Positions 27,048-38,017 of a stretch of DNA of 64,000 bases are shown here, one piece after another. The notes beneath the pieces were generated by a model. That model was given only the letters and a program-made list of their open reading frames with translations. It was not told where the DNA came from and made no database searches. Positions within the stretch are counted from its first letter, which is position 1, and every line of letters starts with the position of its first letter. The position numbers and the translations under genes were made by a program. Source of the DNA: Roseateles sp. (GTDB taxonomy: Bacteria; Pseudomonadota; Gammaproteobacteria; Burkholderiales; Burkholderiaceae_C); NCBI GenBank assembly GCA_019234295.1, contig JAFALK010000013.1, positions 85,514-149,513 on the forward strand, in the 5' to 3' direction.

Positions 27048-28877
27048 ATGAATCTCTTCCAGAAACTCAAGCTCGGCCCCCGCCTGGCACTGGCCTTTGC
27101 AGTCGTGCTATTGATGATGGTCATCGTGTCCTTTTCGGGTGTGATGGGCCTGGGCTCAGTCAATGCGCGCATGAAATCTCTTTACGATGACCGTACGGTG
27201 CCGGTGGCGCAGTTGTCGGAGATTCAGTACATCTTCCAGCGCAACCGGGTCCTGATCATGGACATGCTGGCCCGGCCGACGCCGGAGAACGTCGAGCAGC
27301 GCTCGAGCGAAATCAAGAAGAACGTGGCGCGCTCCGCCGAGCTGGTCAAGGCCTATGGTGAGACGACGCTCACCGAAGACGAGGCGGCGACCTTCAAGGA
27401 TTTTCAGCAGTTGAGGGAACGTTACGCGCGCGAGGGCCTGCTCCCCGCCGCTGATGCCATGGTGGCTGGCAACACGGAAGCAGCCCAGAAGGCTTACTCG
27501 GAAATCATCGCACCGATGTCTCCGCCCATCGAAGCCGACTTGAAGAAGCTCGTGCAGATTCAGATCGACGTCGGCGCCTCGGACTTCGAGGCGGCCAAGG
27601 GCACGGCGAAGTCTGCCAACCTGACCATCATCCTCATGACCGTGGCCGCCATCGCCATCGGTGCGGCCCTGGCCTGGGCCATCTCCGCCTCAATCACCAA
27701 GCCAGTCGGCACTGCGCTCAAGCTGGCTGAGGCCGTGGCCGCGGGTGACCTGACGCAAGACGTCGCGGTCGAGGGCACGGACGAGCTGGCCATCCTCGTG
27801 CGGGCGCTCGGCAGCATGAACGAGTCGCTGGTCAAGATCGTCTCGCAGGTGCGCGCCAGTTCCGACTCCATCGCCACTGGCTCGGCCCAGATCGCCACCG
27901 GCAATGCCGATCTCTCGCAGCGCACCGAGGAGCAGGCCTCGAGCCTGGAGGAAACCGCGGCTTCGATGGAGGAGATGAACGCCACGGTCAAGCAAAACGC
28001 CGACACGGCCCAGATGGCCACCCAGCTCGCGACGTCCGCCAGTGGCGTGGCGGCCAAGGGCGGCGAGGTGGTCTCGCGCGTGATCTCCACGATGGAAGAG
28101 ATCACGGCCAGCTCGCGCAAGATCAACGACATCATTGGCGTCATCGACGGCATCGCCTTCCAGACCAACATCCTGGCACTGAACGCCGCGGTGGAAGCCG
28201 CCCGGGCCGGCGAGCAGGGCCGTGGCTTCGCGGTCGTGGCCGGCGAGGTGCGCAGCCTGGCACAGCGCTCGGCACAGGCGGCCAAGGAAATCAAGGCTCT
28301 GATCGGTCAGAGCGTGGAGAAGGTGGACTCGGGTTCTGCTCTCGTGGGCGAGGCCGGCACCACCATGAACGAGATCGTGGCCCAGGTGCGTCGCGTGGCC
28401 GACCTGATCGGCGAGATCGGCGCCGCCACCCGAGAGCAGACCACCGGCATCGGCCAGGTCAGCGAGGCCGTGAGCCAGCTCGACCGGGTGACGCAGCAAA
28501 ACGCCGCCCTCGTCGAGGAATCGGCCGCCGCGGCCGAAAGCCTCAAGCTCCAGGCCCAGCGCATGTCCGAGGTCGTCGGCGTGTTCAAGCTCTCGCGCCA
28601 TGCGGCCGTCGCGCCAGCTCATGCGCCAGCACCGACACCCAAGCCTGCAGCCAAACCAGCCTCCACGTTCAAGCCTGCCGTCAAGCCCCTGGGCAAGGCA
28701 GGCGCAAAGCCGGCAGGCAAGCCGGCCTCCACGCCGACGGCCAAGGCCGCGGCCAAATCGGCAGCCAGGCCCGGCGCTCATTCGTCGGCCCCGGCGGCGG
28801 CCAAGGCGCCGAGCCCTGCACCGGCGCCACGCGCGGCCGCGGTGGAGTCGGCGGAAGGAGACTGGGAAACCTTCTGA
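27048..28877 (+). CDS. Methyl-accepting chemotaxis protein with C-terminal CheR/CheB tether
   Basis: A 609-residue receptor. TM1 is at about 10-32, a four-helix-bundle periplasmic domain at 33-188, TM2 at about 190-212, HAMP at 213-265, then a signalling domain with the hairpin tip [38 protein letters not shown] core (about 361-394). Glu/Gln methylation sites flank it ([19 protein letters not shown]). From about 515 to 600 comes an Ala/Pro/Lys-rich flexible linker, and the chain ends in DWETF, the type of pentapeptide that docks CheR and CheB. AGGAG lies 7 bp before ATG 27048. The ligand is unknown. Confidence 0.95.
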   Translation: MNLFQKLKLGPRLALAFAVVLLMMVIVSFSGVMGLGSVNARMKSLYDDRTVPVAQLSEIQYIFQRNRVLIMDMLARPTPENVEQRSSEIKKNVARSAELVKAYGETTLTEDEAATFKDFQQLRERYAREGLLPAADAMVAGNTEAAQKAYSEIIAPMSPPIEADLKKLVQIQIDVGASDFEAAKGTAKSANLTIILMTVAAIAIGAALAWAISASITKPVGTALKLAEAVAAGDLTQDVAVEGTDELAILVRALGSMNESLVKIVSQVRASSDSIATGSAQIATGNADLSQRTEEQASSLEETAASMEEMNATVKQNADTAQMATQLATSASGVAAKGGEVVSRVISTMEEITASSRKINDIIGVIDGIAFQTNILALNAAVEAARAGEQGRGFAVVAGEVRSLAQRSAQAAKEIKALIGQSVEKVDSGSALVGEAGTTMNEIVAQVRRVADLIGEIGAATREQTTGIGQVSEAVSQLDRVTQQNAALVEESAAAAESLKLQAQRMSEVVGVFKLSRHAAVAPAHAPAPTPKPAAKPASTFKPAVKPLGKAGAKPAGKPASTPTAKAAAKSAARPGAHSSAPAAAKAPSPAPAPRAAAVESAEGDWETF

Positions 28878-28896
28878 GGCCTCGAGCCTGCAGGAG

Positions 28897-28922
28897 ACGG
28901 GCCGCGTATGCGGCCCGTTTTT
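28897..28922 (+). terminator. Rho-independent terminator after the chemotaxis receptor
   Basis: A perfect 9-bp stem ACGGGCCGC/GCGGCCCGT (28897-28905 with 28910-28918), loop GTAT, followed by TTTT and C. It begins 19 bp after the stop codon. Confidence 0.9.
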
Positions 28923-29057
28923 CATGCCCGGCCTCGCAGCTCGCGCCTTGCGGATGCAACTCGCGACCGCCCCTGACGCCCCGTCGCTTCGTGCTCGCAC
29001 GTCCAGCCCAGCGCATCGACCATGCAGTCCTCGCTCAACAACAGCAGGATCTGCACC

Positions 29058-29588
29058 ATGGACTTCGCTCGCAACGTTCTATCCCACGTGCCCTTGTGGG
29101 TCTGGGCCATCTTCGGCTACATCGTCCTCATTGGACTCAAGCAGAGCAAGGAGACGCGGCTGACGCTGCGCCGGCTGATCGTCCTCCCGGGCTTGTGGCT
29201 GTGCTTCGGCGCCTGGGGCGTGATCGGTCGCTACGGCCTGCTGAGCCTGCCGACCGCGGCCTGGCTTGCTGGCCTGGCCATCGGCCTTGGCCTCGGCCTC
29301 GGGCTGATGCTCCGCTCAGGATCCGCCGTCGAGGGTGCGCGCCTTGACGCCGAGGCAGAGCTCTACGTCGTTCCGGGCTCCTGGTTGCCCCTCGGGCTGA
29401 TGTTGTCCATCTTCGTGGCCAAGTTCGCCCAGGGCGTGCTCCTGTCCATGCATCCGCAATGGGCCAGCCTGCTCATCGTACAGCTCGTCACCGGCCTGGG
29501 CTTCGGTACGATCAGCGGCTGCATGCTGGGTCGTACCGCCCGCATCTTGCAGGTGGCGCACTCCCCCTCTCAAGCCGCCTTCGCCTGA
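29058..29588 (+). CDS. DUF6622 family membrane protein
   Basis: A 176-residue integral membrane protein with four or five hydrophobic helices (LWVWAIFGYIVLIGL, LIVLPGLWLCFGAWGVIG, LAGLAIGLGLGLGLML, LGLMLSIFVAKFAQGVLL, LIVQLVTGLGFGTISGCMLG). Its function is unknown. ATG 29058 (MDFARNVLSHVPLW) fits the family start better than 29022. It ends 8 bp before the histidine kinase gene, so it is likely in the same operon and might act as a sensory or accessory subunit; that is inference. Confidence 0.8.
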   Translation: MDFARNVLSHVPLWVWAIFGYIVLIGLKQSKETRLTLRRLIVLPGLWLCFGAWGVIGRYGLLSLPTAAWLAGLAIGLGLGLGLMLRSGSAVEGARLDAEAELYVVPGSWLPLGLMLSIFVAKFAQGVLLSMHPQWASLLIVQLVTGLGFGTISGCMLGRTARILQVAHSPSQAAFA

Positions 29589-29596
29589 AGGTCCTG

Positions 29597-30613
29597 ATGG
29601 CCTCCATCGTGTCCCGCGTCCTGCCCTGGCTCACCCAACAGTTCCTGATGGTGATGGCCATCTCCCTGATCTTCGCCGTGGGCGTCAGCCTGGCCCTGCA
29701 TCAGGACTTCGGTCGCACCTTCGTCTACTGCCTGTCCATTTCGATCTGCTGCTCCGCTGGTGCCCAGGGCTTGCACGCACTTGTGTCGCGTCTGCGCGGC
29801 GGCGATCGCATGCGCGGCCTGCCGCTGGTCGTCGTCGTGATGATCGGCGCCCTGCCCGGCTATCAGATTGGCTACTGGATCGCCGATGCACTGACGGGTC
29901 AGCATTCACCCTCTTTGAGCGAAGCCTCGCCGCGCGAGCTCGCCTTCCTGGTTTTCATGGTCGCCTTGCCCAGCATTGCCGCAAGCTACTACTTCCGCAG
30001 CCGCGAACAGCTGGCGCAGGCCAAGGCACTGGCGGCCGAACACGAGCTGCAACTCTTGCAGGCCCAACTGGAGCCGCACATGTTGTTCAACACCCTGGCG
30101 AATTTGCGCGTGTTGATCGGCCTGGACCCGCTGCGCGCGCAGTCGATGCTGGACCAGTTGATCGCCTTCTTGCGCGCCACGCTCCAGGCCACACGCAGCG
30201 GCAGCCATTCGCTGGCGGACGAATTCGCGCGCCTGGCGGACTACCTGGCGCTGATGGAAGTGCGCATGCAGCATCGCTTGCTAGCGGTGCTGACGCTGCC
30301 GCCCGAACTTGCGAACGAGCAGATTCCACCCCTGCTGCTGCAACCCCTGGTAGAGAACGCGATCAAGCATGGGCTGGAGCCGCAAGTCCAAGGCGGCGAA
30401 CTGCGGGTCAGCGCGCGCCGCGAGGGCTCCGCTCTGGTGCTGGAAGTGCGCGACACTGGCGCCGGCCTGTCCGGCTCCAACAGCGGCACCTGCTTCGGTC
30501 TTCACCAAGTTCGCCAACGCCTGGCCACGCGCTATGGCGCTAGCGCCGAATTCACGCTGACCGACCACCCCGAGAGCGGTGCGCTCGCCCGAATCCTCAT
30601 CAAGATGCCATGA
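29597..30613 (+). CDS. LytS-type sensor histidine kinase
   Basis: A 338-residue inner-membrane kinase. About four N-terminal helices (to residue 120) are followed by a short coiled coil and the HisK_5 phosphoacceptor block LQAQLEPHMLFNTLANLRVLI, with the phosphorylated His near residue 163. The ATPase domain has LLLQPLVENAIKHGLE (N box) and VRDTGAGLSGSNSGTCFGLHQVRQRL (G boxes). ATG 29597 starts MASIVSRVLPWL; longer starts would overlap the upstream gene. It overlaps the response regulator gene by 4 bp. Confidence 0.92.
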   Translation: MASIVSRVLPWLTQQFLMVMAISLIFAVGVSLALHQDFGRTFVYCLSISICCSAGAQGLHALVSRLRGGDRMRGLPLVVVVMIGALPGYQIGYWIADALTGQHSPSLSEASPRELAFLVFMVALPSIAASYYFRSREQLAQAKALAAEHELQLLQAQLEPHMLFNTLANLRVLIGLDPLRAQSMLDQLIAFLRATLQATRSGSHSLADEFARLADYLALMEVRMQHRLLAVLTLPPELANEQIPPLLLQPLVENAIKHGLEPQVQGGELRVSARREGSALVLEVRDTGAGLSGSNSGTCFGLHQVRQRLATRYGASAEFTLTDHPESGALARILIKMP

Positions 30614-31380
30614 CACTCACCGCCCTGATTGCAGAGGATGAACCGCTGCTCGCGCATGCGCTCCAGCAGGAACTCAACGTGCTGTGGCCCGAGCTTCAAG
30701 TGCTGGGCGTCGCGCCCCACGGGCAGGCCGCTGTGGATCAGGCCCTGGCGCTGCACCCGGCGATCTGCTTCCTCGACATCCGCATGCCCGGCATGAGCGG
30801 CCTGGACGCCGCGCGCGCCCTGGCCGAAGAGTGGCCCGAGGAGCAAGCCCTGCCCCTGCTTGTCTTCGTCACTGCCTATGACCAATACGCTGTGCAGGCC
30901 TTCGAGCAGGCGGCCGTGGACTATGTGCTCAAGCCCGTGCGTCGCGAGCGCCTCGCACAGACCGTGGACCGCCTCAAGCGGCGGCTGACGCAGCCTGCAA
31001 CCATGGACCAGACCCTGGCCCAGCTGCGCCAGTTGCTGGCGCCCGCGGCCGTCCAGCCGCTGCGCCTTCTGCAGGCCTCCGTGGGCCAGACCATCCACAT
31101 GGTGCCGGTGCAGGAGGTGATCTTCTTCGAGGCCTCGGACAAGTACGTGCGCGCCGTGACGGCGGCCAAGGAGCATCTGCTGCGCACCTCCCTGCGCGAA
31201 CTGCTGCCCCAGCTCGATGCCCAGGTCTTCTGGCAGATCCACCGTGGCGTGATCGTGCGGGCTGAGGCCATCGAGCGGGCGGTGCGCGACGAGGCCGGCA
31301 AGCTCACGCTGCACTTGCACGGCAGCCCCGAGCGCTTGGGTGTGAGTCGCATGTACAGCCACTTGTTCAAAGGCCTGTGA
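30610..31380 (+). CDS. LytR/AlgR family response regulator
   Basis: A 256-residue DNA-binding regulator. The receiver domain has acidic pocket AEDEP (residues 8-12), phosphoacceptor Asp in CFLDIRMPGMSG (about 57), Thr in VFVTAYDQYAVQAFEQ and Lys in DYVLKPVRRERL. A LytTR DNA-binding domain covers about 150-255 (VPVQEVIFFEASDKYVRAVTA, LRELLPQLDAQVFWQIHRGVIV). Partner of the kinase immediately upstream. Targets unknown. Confidence 0.94.
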   Translation: MTLTALIAEDEPLLAHALQQELNVLWPELQVLGVAPHGQAAVDQALALHPAICFLDIRMPGMSGLDAARALAEEWPEEQALPLLVFVTAYDQYAVQAFEQAAVDYVLKPVRRERLAQTVDRLKRRLTQPATMDQTLAQLRQLLAPAAVQPLRLLQASVGQTIHMVPVQEVIFFEASDKYVRAVTAAKEHLLRTSLRELLPQLDAQVFWQIHRGVIVRAEAIERAVRDEAGKLTLHLHGSPERLGVSRMYSHLFKGL

Positions 31381-31421
31381 CGCGGCGGCGATAATTCGCC
31401 CAAACCCCCAGATCCAGCAGC

Positions 31422-33203
31422 ATGTCCCAGCCGAACAACGACGAGGCTCTCAAGCCCAACAATTTCCTGCGCCACGTCATCGAGCATGACCTCGAGACGA
31501 ATGCCCTCGCGGGCCGCCACTTCGCCGGCACACCGGGCGACGCGGCCCACCACGCGGCCGGTCCGCTGGATCCCGCCCGCATCCGTACCCGTTTCCCGCC
31601 CGAGCCCAACGGCTACCTCCACATCGGACACGCCAAGGCCATCTGCCTGAATTTCGGCCTGGCGCGCGACTACGGCGGCATCTGCCACCTGCGCTTCGAC
31701 GACACCAACCCGGAGAAGGAAGAGCAGGAGTACGTGGACGCCATCAAGGAGATGGTGAGCTGGCTCGGCTGGGACTGGAACGCGGGCGGCACCAGCCACC
31801 TCTTCCAGGCCAGCGACTACTTCGACTTCATGTACGCCGCTGCCGAGCACCTGATCACGGCCGGGCTCGCCTATGTCGACGAACAGACGGCCGAGGAGAT
31901 GCGCGTTAACCGCGGCGACTTCAATACGCCCGGTACCGCAAGCCCCTGTCGCGCCCGCTCGCCCGAGGAGAACCTCGCCCGCTTCCGCGAGATGCGCGAC
32001 GGGCTGCATGCCGACGGCGCCATGGTGCTGCGCGCCAAGATCGACTTGGCCTCGCCCAATATCAACCTGCGCGACCCGACGCTCTACCGCATCCGTCGCG
32101 CCACCCACCACAACACCGGCGACAAGTGGTGCATCTACCCGATGTACACCTACGCCCATCCGATCGAGGACGCGCTGGAGCGCATCACGCACTCGGTCTG
32201 CACGGTCGAGTTCGAGGACCAGCGCCCCTTCTACGACTGGCTGCTGAACGCCCTCGCCGATGGAGGCCTTCTCGCCCGCCCGCTGCCGCACCAGTACGAG
32301 TTCGGCCGTCTGAACCTGAGCTATGTCGTGACCAGCAAGCGCAAGCTGCGCCAGCTCGTCGAAGACGGTTACGTGGCCGGCTGGGACGACCCGCGCATGC
32401 CCACGCTGGTCGGTATGCGCCGGCGCGGCTACACGCCCGAGAGCATCCGCAACATGGTCGACTCCAGCGGCGTGACTAAGCAAAACGCCTGGCTCGACTA
32501 CTCGGTGCTCGACGGCTGCCTGCGCACCGACCTGGAAGGCAAGGCCGGCCGCGCCTGCGCCGTGCTGGATCCGCTCAAGCTCAAGCTGACGAACTACACG
32601 GAGATCTTCGGCAGCGCCGATCACCGTGAGGCCTGCAGCGCTCCGGCCCACCCGCATCTGCCCGAACTGGGCATTCGCCACTTCAGCCTCGGCCCCGAGC
32701 TTTGGGTTGAGCAGGAGGACTTCATGGAAGTCCCCTCCAAGGGCTACCACCGCCTCTACCCGGGCAACAAGGCACGGCTGAAGTACGGCTACGTCATCGA
32801 GTGCACGGGCTGCGAGAAGGATGCTGACGGCCAGGTCACGGCCGTGCTGGCCACCCTAGTGCCCGACACCAAGAGCGGCACCCCGGGCGCCGACGCCGTC
32901 AAGGTCAAGGGCGTGATCACCTGGGTGGGCGCCCACGAGGCCGTCGCGGCCGAAGTGCGCCTGTACGACCGCCTGTTCAAAGAGGCCCAGCCCGACGCGG
33001 GTGGCAAGGACTTTTTGCAAGCCATCAACCCCGACAGCCTGAAGATCACTCAGGCCTGGCTCGAGCCCTCGCTCAAGGCCGTGCCGCTAGGCACGCATTT
33101 GCAGTTCGAACGTCACGGCTACTTCGTGACGGATCGCGTGGATCACGCACAGGGCCGGCCGGTGTTCAACAAGACGGCCAGCCTCAAGGATGGCTGGAAG
33201 TAG
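31422..33203 (+). CDS. glnS: Glutaminyl-tRNA synthetase
   Basis: A 593-residue class I synthetase. RFPPEPNGYLHIGHAKAIC (HIGH motif) lies near residue 55-73, LRFDDTNPEKE is the GlxRS-specific acid block, and VVTSKRKLRQLVEDG (the KMSKS-equivalent) near 305. The C-terminal beta-barrel anticodon-binding domains follow (LWVEQEDFMEVPSKGYHRLYPG). Its presence means Gln-tRNA is charged directly. Length is slightly above the E. coli enzyme. It starts 41 bp after the response regulator stop. Confidence 0.97.
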   Translation: MSQPNNDEALKPNNFLRHVIEHDLETNALAGRHFAGTPGDAAHHAAGPLDPARIRTRFPPEPNGYLHIGHAKAICLNFGLARDYGGICHLRFDDTNPEKEEQEYVDAIKEMVSWLGWDWNAGGTSHLFQASDYFDFMYAAAEHLITAGLAYVDEQTAEEMRVNRGDFNTPGTASPCRARSPEENLARFREMRDGLHADGAMVLRAKIDLASPNINLRDPTLYRIRRATHHNTGDKWCIYPMYTYAHPIEDALERITHSVCTVEFEDQRPFYDWLLNALADGGLLARPLPHQYEFGRLNLSYVVTSKRKLRQLVEDGYVAGWDDPRMPTLVGMRRRGYTPESIRNMVDSSGVTKQNAWLDYSVLDGCLRTDLEGKAGRACAVLDPLKLKLTNYTEIFGSADHREACSAPAHPHLPELGIRHFSLGPELWVEQEDFMEVPSKGYHRLYPGNKARLKYGYVIECTGCEKDADGQVTAVLATLVPDTKSGTPGADAVKVKGVITWVGAHEAVAAEVRLYDRLFKEAQPDAGGKDFLQAINPDSLKITQAWLEPSLKAVPLGTHLQFERHGYFVTDRVDHAQGRPVFNKTASLKDGWK

Positions 33204-33209
33204 TGCTCA

Positions 33210-33419
33210 TCAATCGCTCGTCGTGACGACGGGCGTGGCGTATTCGTGACCCACCACGGCGCGGGCGAACAGGTAGTTCTGCCGCGCCCGTTCGCTCAAG
33301 GTATCGAGGGGCACATCGCCCTTGGCGTCGCAGGGGAAGACCAGAGCCCGGCCGCTGTGGAACAGCGACTGGAAGCGCAGCAAGAACTTCGGGCTGGCTG
33401 AGGTTCTGTAGGTATTCAT
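33210..33419 (-). CDS. Small conserved protein, 69 residues
   Basis: ATG 33419 is preceded by GAGAGGAG with about 8-bp spacing, a strong ribosome binding site that decides this start over longer frames. The product MNTYRTSASPKFLLRFQSLF continues with FPCDAKGDVPLDTLSERARQNYLFARAVVG and has no signal peptide, membrane helix or known domain. The look is that of small conserved burkholderial proteins of unknown role. It converges with glnS, whose stop is 6 bp away. Confidence 0.75.
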   Translation of the reverse strand: MNTYRTSASPKFLLRFQSLFHSGRALVFPCDAKGDVPLDTLSERARQNYLFARAVVGHEYATPVVTTSD

Positions 33420-33607
33420 GGCGACGACTCCTCTCGCGACTACAACGTCGGCACCAGCCATCCGGTTGAACGGGTTCAGGCTGAGCGGCGCTTGGCATCC
33501 AATTTAGGCGTCATACGCCGCTCTGGTGCGTGCAAAGGTCGCAGGAAGCCCCCTCATTTCCGGCGATGCCCCCGCACCTTGGGGGGCGTGCCGCAAAGTT
33601 CACGGTC

Positions 33608-35014
<1,407 letters not shown>

Positions 35015-35029
35015 CAACCGGATTGTCCC

Positions 35030-37393
35030 TTAGTCGATCAGCAGGTCCCTCTCGACGCTCGGCAACTCGTGGACCGACACCCAGACCGATTGTTCGGGGC
35101 GGTACAGGTACTGCGGGCCGCTGCCGGCCTTGATGCGATAGCGCAGCGGCGCGACGGCCGCGTGCGCCTCGTCCGCACGGCCCAAGGCCTGCAAGGCCCG
35201 GCCCTTGATGATCACGGCCAAGTCGCACCAGGGGGCCCTGGCCAGCACAGCCTCGGCCTGGGTGAGCGCATCCGCGGCGTTTTTCTCCTCCAGCGCTAGC
35301 CGCGCACCCAGCGCGCCCAGCGAAGGATCTGTCGGGTCCAGCAGCAGCGCCTCCTTCAGCTGCGTACGAGCCTGGTCCAGCCGCCCGGCGCGGATCAGGT
35401 CGCGAAGCTGATCGGCCCGCAGCGCGACCAAGCCCGTGCGCAGCCGCAGCACCTGCTCGTAGACCGCGAAGGCCTCGTCCCAGCGCTCGAGCTGCGCCAG
35501 CGTGGCAGCCCTGCCCCACAGCGCCTCTGGGCTGTCGGCCTGGTAGCGCAGGGCCGCGTCGAAAAACAGCAGGGCCTGGCTGCCCGTGCCCTGGTTATAG
35601 AGACCCTGGGCCATCGTGAGATCGGCGAGATAGCCATCCTCACCCTGGAGGCGCAGGCGCGCCTCGCGCAGCTGCGCCAGCACCATGGGCAGCGGCGTGC
35701 CCGTGTGCCAGCGCGCATCAGCCACGGCGGCGATCACGCGGCCGCTGCGGCCGTGCTTTTCGATGGCACGGCGCGCGAGCTCGTTCACGCCGTCGCGATC
35801 GCCGGCAATGGCCAGCGCACGCAGCATGCCGGTCTGCACGCGCTCGTCGTCAGGGGCGAGACGAAGAGCCTTGGCGTAGGCGGTGAGCGCCTGCGCGGGC
35901 CTACCCAGCTCGAGCTGCTGGCCGCCCGCGCCGGACAGCGCCACCGGCAGGCTGGCGCTGACGTCCTTCTGCGCGAACATCTGCGTCACCAGGGCCAACA
36001 GCTCTGGATCCAGCGCCACCAGGCGCTCGCGCACGATCTCGCGCGGATCAAAGCGGTCCCGACGTGGCGAGTCGGCGCTGTTGGCGCCCTCGGCAAAATA
36101 TTCGAAGACCGACCCGCCCGCGTAGCGCGAGAGGAAGGCCATCTGCGCGGGCTTGTCGCGCGACTTGGCTTTTTGGTACAGCGCCTCGATGCGCCGGTCC
36201 AGATCGGCCGGCAGCACGCTCTGCACCTGGTGGCTCAGTTCATGGAGCACGGTGTTGTAGCGGTCGAAGATCGTGCGCTCCACATCCTCGATGCCGGTGA
36301 CTGTGTGATATCCGCCAGCGCCGCGCACGTCGTCCCACAGGCGCGAGTCGTACTCGATGCGCAGGTCCTTCAAGGCCTGCATGTGCGGCGCCTCGGACAG
36401 CAGCATGCCCATGGGCTTGATGTAGAGCGTGGCGCCGCCCTCGGCCAGCACGGGGATGTAGGCCTTCCAGGGTTGCAGCGAAAGCGCCACGCGCTTCTGA
36501 TGCCGCGGCGTCAGCGCCTGCCAGTTCAGCACGTAGCGCTCGATGCCCTCGATGTTGGGCATCGCGGCCTGCGCGAAGCGCCGCTCGTAGGCGGCGCGGT
36601 GCACGTCCACCTTGAAGCGCTGGGCTTCGAGCGTGCGCGCGAGGATCGCGTGGGCGCGGCCGAGGTCGGGCAGCAGGGCCAGCGCAGCGAAGCAGTCGTC
36701 GCGCGCGGCTTCGAAGCGGCCTTGCTCGAAGGCATCGGATGCGCGGTGCACAAGAGTCATCGCCTCTGTGAACTTTGCCCCCTCCTGCGCCGCCATCTGC
36801 GTGTAGTTGCGCCGCGAGTAGCCGTTCCCGAGCTGGTAGTGGGCCTGCTCGTGATACGGATCGAGCTTGACCGCCTCCTCAGCGGCCTGGATCGCGTCTT
36901 CGGTGCGGCCCAGGCGGATCAGCGTCTCGTTCAGCGCTTCCAGCGCATCGGCCGTGCGCTCGGCGGCCAGGCTCGCTTCGAGTTCATGCAAGGAAGCATC
37001 GAAGTCGCGTTGTTGATACGCCAATTGGCCCAGGCCACGCAGCGCGTTGGCCCTGTCGAGCGGCGTAGCGGCCTTGTCGAGCGCGCGCGCCAGCAGCTGC
37101 TGGGCGCGTTCGAAGTCGCGCTGATCCAGCGCCAGCCTCGCCGCCGCTTGCAGATCCACAGCCGCCTCGAAGCGCTTGGAGAGCTGCTCGACGGCGGCGC
37201 TATCGTCATGGGCGAAGTGCCAGCGGTAGATCAGGGCGCGCTGGGCTTCGTCGGGCGTGCTGGCCGCCAGCAGCGGCCGCACAAGTGGCGCCGCGGCCTG
37301 ATAGTCCTGCTTGTGCAAGAGGGTGCCGAGGTCGGTGGCGTGAACAGCACCGGTCACGGCCAGCACCGCCGCGAAAACGAGAGGTCGCAACAT
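35030..37393 (-). CDS. Secreted TPR-repeat protein with a gluzincin-type metallopeptidase motif
   Basis: A 786-residue exported protein with signal peptide 1-19 (cleavage after VHA). TPR-like helices cover about 60-260 (ALRGLGQLAYQQRDFDASLHELE, AEEAVKLDPYHEQAHYQLGNGYSRR). A middle domain carries TVLHELSHQVQ with HELSH (His384, Glu385, His388) and, 47 residues after the second His, EYFAEGANS (Glu435), the HExxH...E pattern of gluzincins. Further TPRs cover 480-740. ATG 37393 starts the signal peptide. Target unknown; the catalytic assignment is inference from motif and spacing. It sits 2 bp after the SUI1 gene stop. Confidence 0.78.
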   Translation of the reverse strand: MLRPLVFAAVLAVTGAVHATDLGTLLHKQDYQAAAPLVRPLLAASTPDEAQRALIYRWHFAHDDSAAVEQLSKRFEAAVDLQAAARLALDQRDFERAQQLLARALDKAATPLDRANALRGLGQLAYQQRDFDASLHELEASLAAERTADALEALNETLIRLGRTEDAIQAAEEAVKLDPYHEQAHYQLGNGYSRRNYTQMAAQEGAKFTEAMTLVHRASDAFEQGRFEAARDDCFAALALLPDLGRAHAILARTLEAQRFKVDVHRAAYERRFAQAAMPNIEGIERYVLNWQALTPRHQKRVALSLQPWKAYIPVLAEGGATLYIKPMGMLLSEAPHMQALKDLRIEYDSRLWDDVRGAGGYHTVTGIEDVERTIFDRYNTVLHELSHQVQSVLPADLDRRIEALYQKAKSRDKPAQMAFLSRYAGGSVFEYFAEGANSADSPRRDRFDPREIVRERLVALDPELLALVTQMFAQKDVSASLPVALSGAGGQQLELGRPAQALTAYAKALRLAPDDERVQTGMLRALAIAGDRDGVNELARRAIEKHGRSGRVIAAVADARWHTGTPLPMVLAQLREARLRLQGEDGYLADLTMAQGLYNQGTGSQALLFFDAALRYQADSPEALWGRAATLAQLERWDEAFAVYEQVLRLRTGLVALRADQLRDLIRAGRLDQARTQLKEALLLDPTDPSLGALGARLALEEKNAADALTQAEAVLARAPWCDLAVIIKGRALQALGRADEAHAAVAPLRYRIKAGSGPQYLYRPEQSVWVSVHELPSVERDLLID

Positions 37394-37395
37394 CT

Positions 37396-37728
37396 TCAAG
37401 CTCCCGCCCGCTTGGCCTTGTGTCCAGCCGCCTGCAAGGCCGCCATGATCTTGTCGGCGTGATCGCCCTGCAGCTCGATCACGAAGTCCTTGACCGTGCC
37501 GCCGCTGCCGCACTGGGCGCGCAGTTGCTTGCCCAAGCTCACCAGTTCGGCCTGCGCCAGAGGCAGTCCCTTGACGACGGTGACGACCTTGCCATTGCGC
37601 TTCTCACGCGAAACGCGGGCGATACCGTCACCGACCGGGGCCTTCTTGCGGCCGCATTCGCACTCGGTCGCCGGCTTGCGGCAGACCGGGCACATGCGGC
37701 CGCTGTCGGTGGAATACACGAGTCCCAT
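37396..37728 (-). CDS. SUI1/eIF1-like translation factor (YciH family)
   Basis: A 110-residue cytoplasmic protein. The N-terminus has four cysteines (CPVC and CECG, residues 13-27) that could bind zinc. The SUI1 fold follows: VSREKRNGKVVTVVKGLPL, then GKQLRAQCGSGGTVKDFVIELQGDH and the end KIMAALQAAGHKAK. In E. coli YciH can discriminate against non-canonical initiation codons in vitro. ATG 37728 (MGLVYSTDSG) is chosen; the longer frame reads across non-coding DNA. It is followed directly by the TPR protein gene. Confidence 0.9.
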   Translation of the reverse strand: MGLVYSTDSGRMCPVCRKPATECECGRKKAPVGDGIARVSREKRNGKVVTVVKGLPLAQAELVSLGKQLRAQCGSGGTVKDFVIELQGDHADKIMAALQAAGHKAKRAGA

Positions 37729-37862
37729 CAGGGCTGGAGCGCGAGCGCGCGCAACTTGGAGCTTTGCATCGGGCGATTTTGACCTAGTGGTTGTGCCGCA
37801 ACTCCCCACTTGACCCAAGACGGTCGCACAAGCCCGCCTAGCGCTAGACTTCGTACCCTGCC

Positions 37863-37936
37863 GCGGGTGTAGTTCAATGGTAGAACGGCAGCTTCCCAAG
37901 CTTCATACGAGGGTTCGATTCCCTTCACCCGCTCCA
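37863..37936 (+). tRNA. tRNA-Gly (anticodon CCC)
   Basis: 74 nt with encoded CCA. Acceptor arm GCGGGTG/CACCCGC, D-arm GTTCAATGGTAGAAC, anticodon loop TTCCCAA (anticodon CCC), T-arm AGGGTTCGATTCCCT. The anticodon stem GCAGC/GCTTC has one mismatched pair (C against T), unlike the fully paired E. coli tRNA. It reads GGG. It stands alone, just upstream of the redox gene cluster. Confidence 0.95.
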
Positions 37937-38017
37937 CATCTCCATGGAAGTCAGCCACCGCAGAGGGAATACGTCGGGGCCGCAGCAGGTATGACCGGGA
38001 CGAACTCCGGAGATCCC

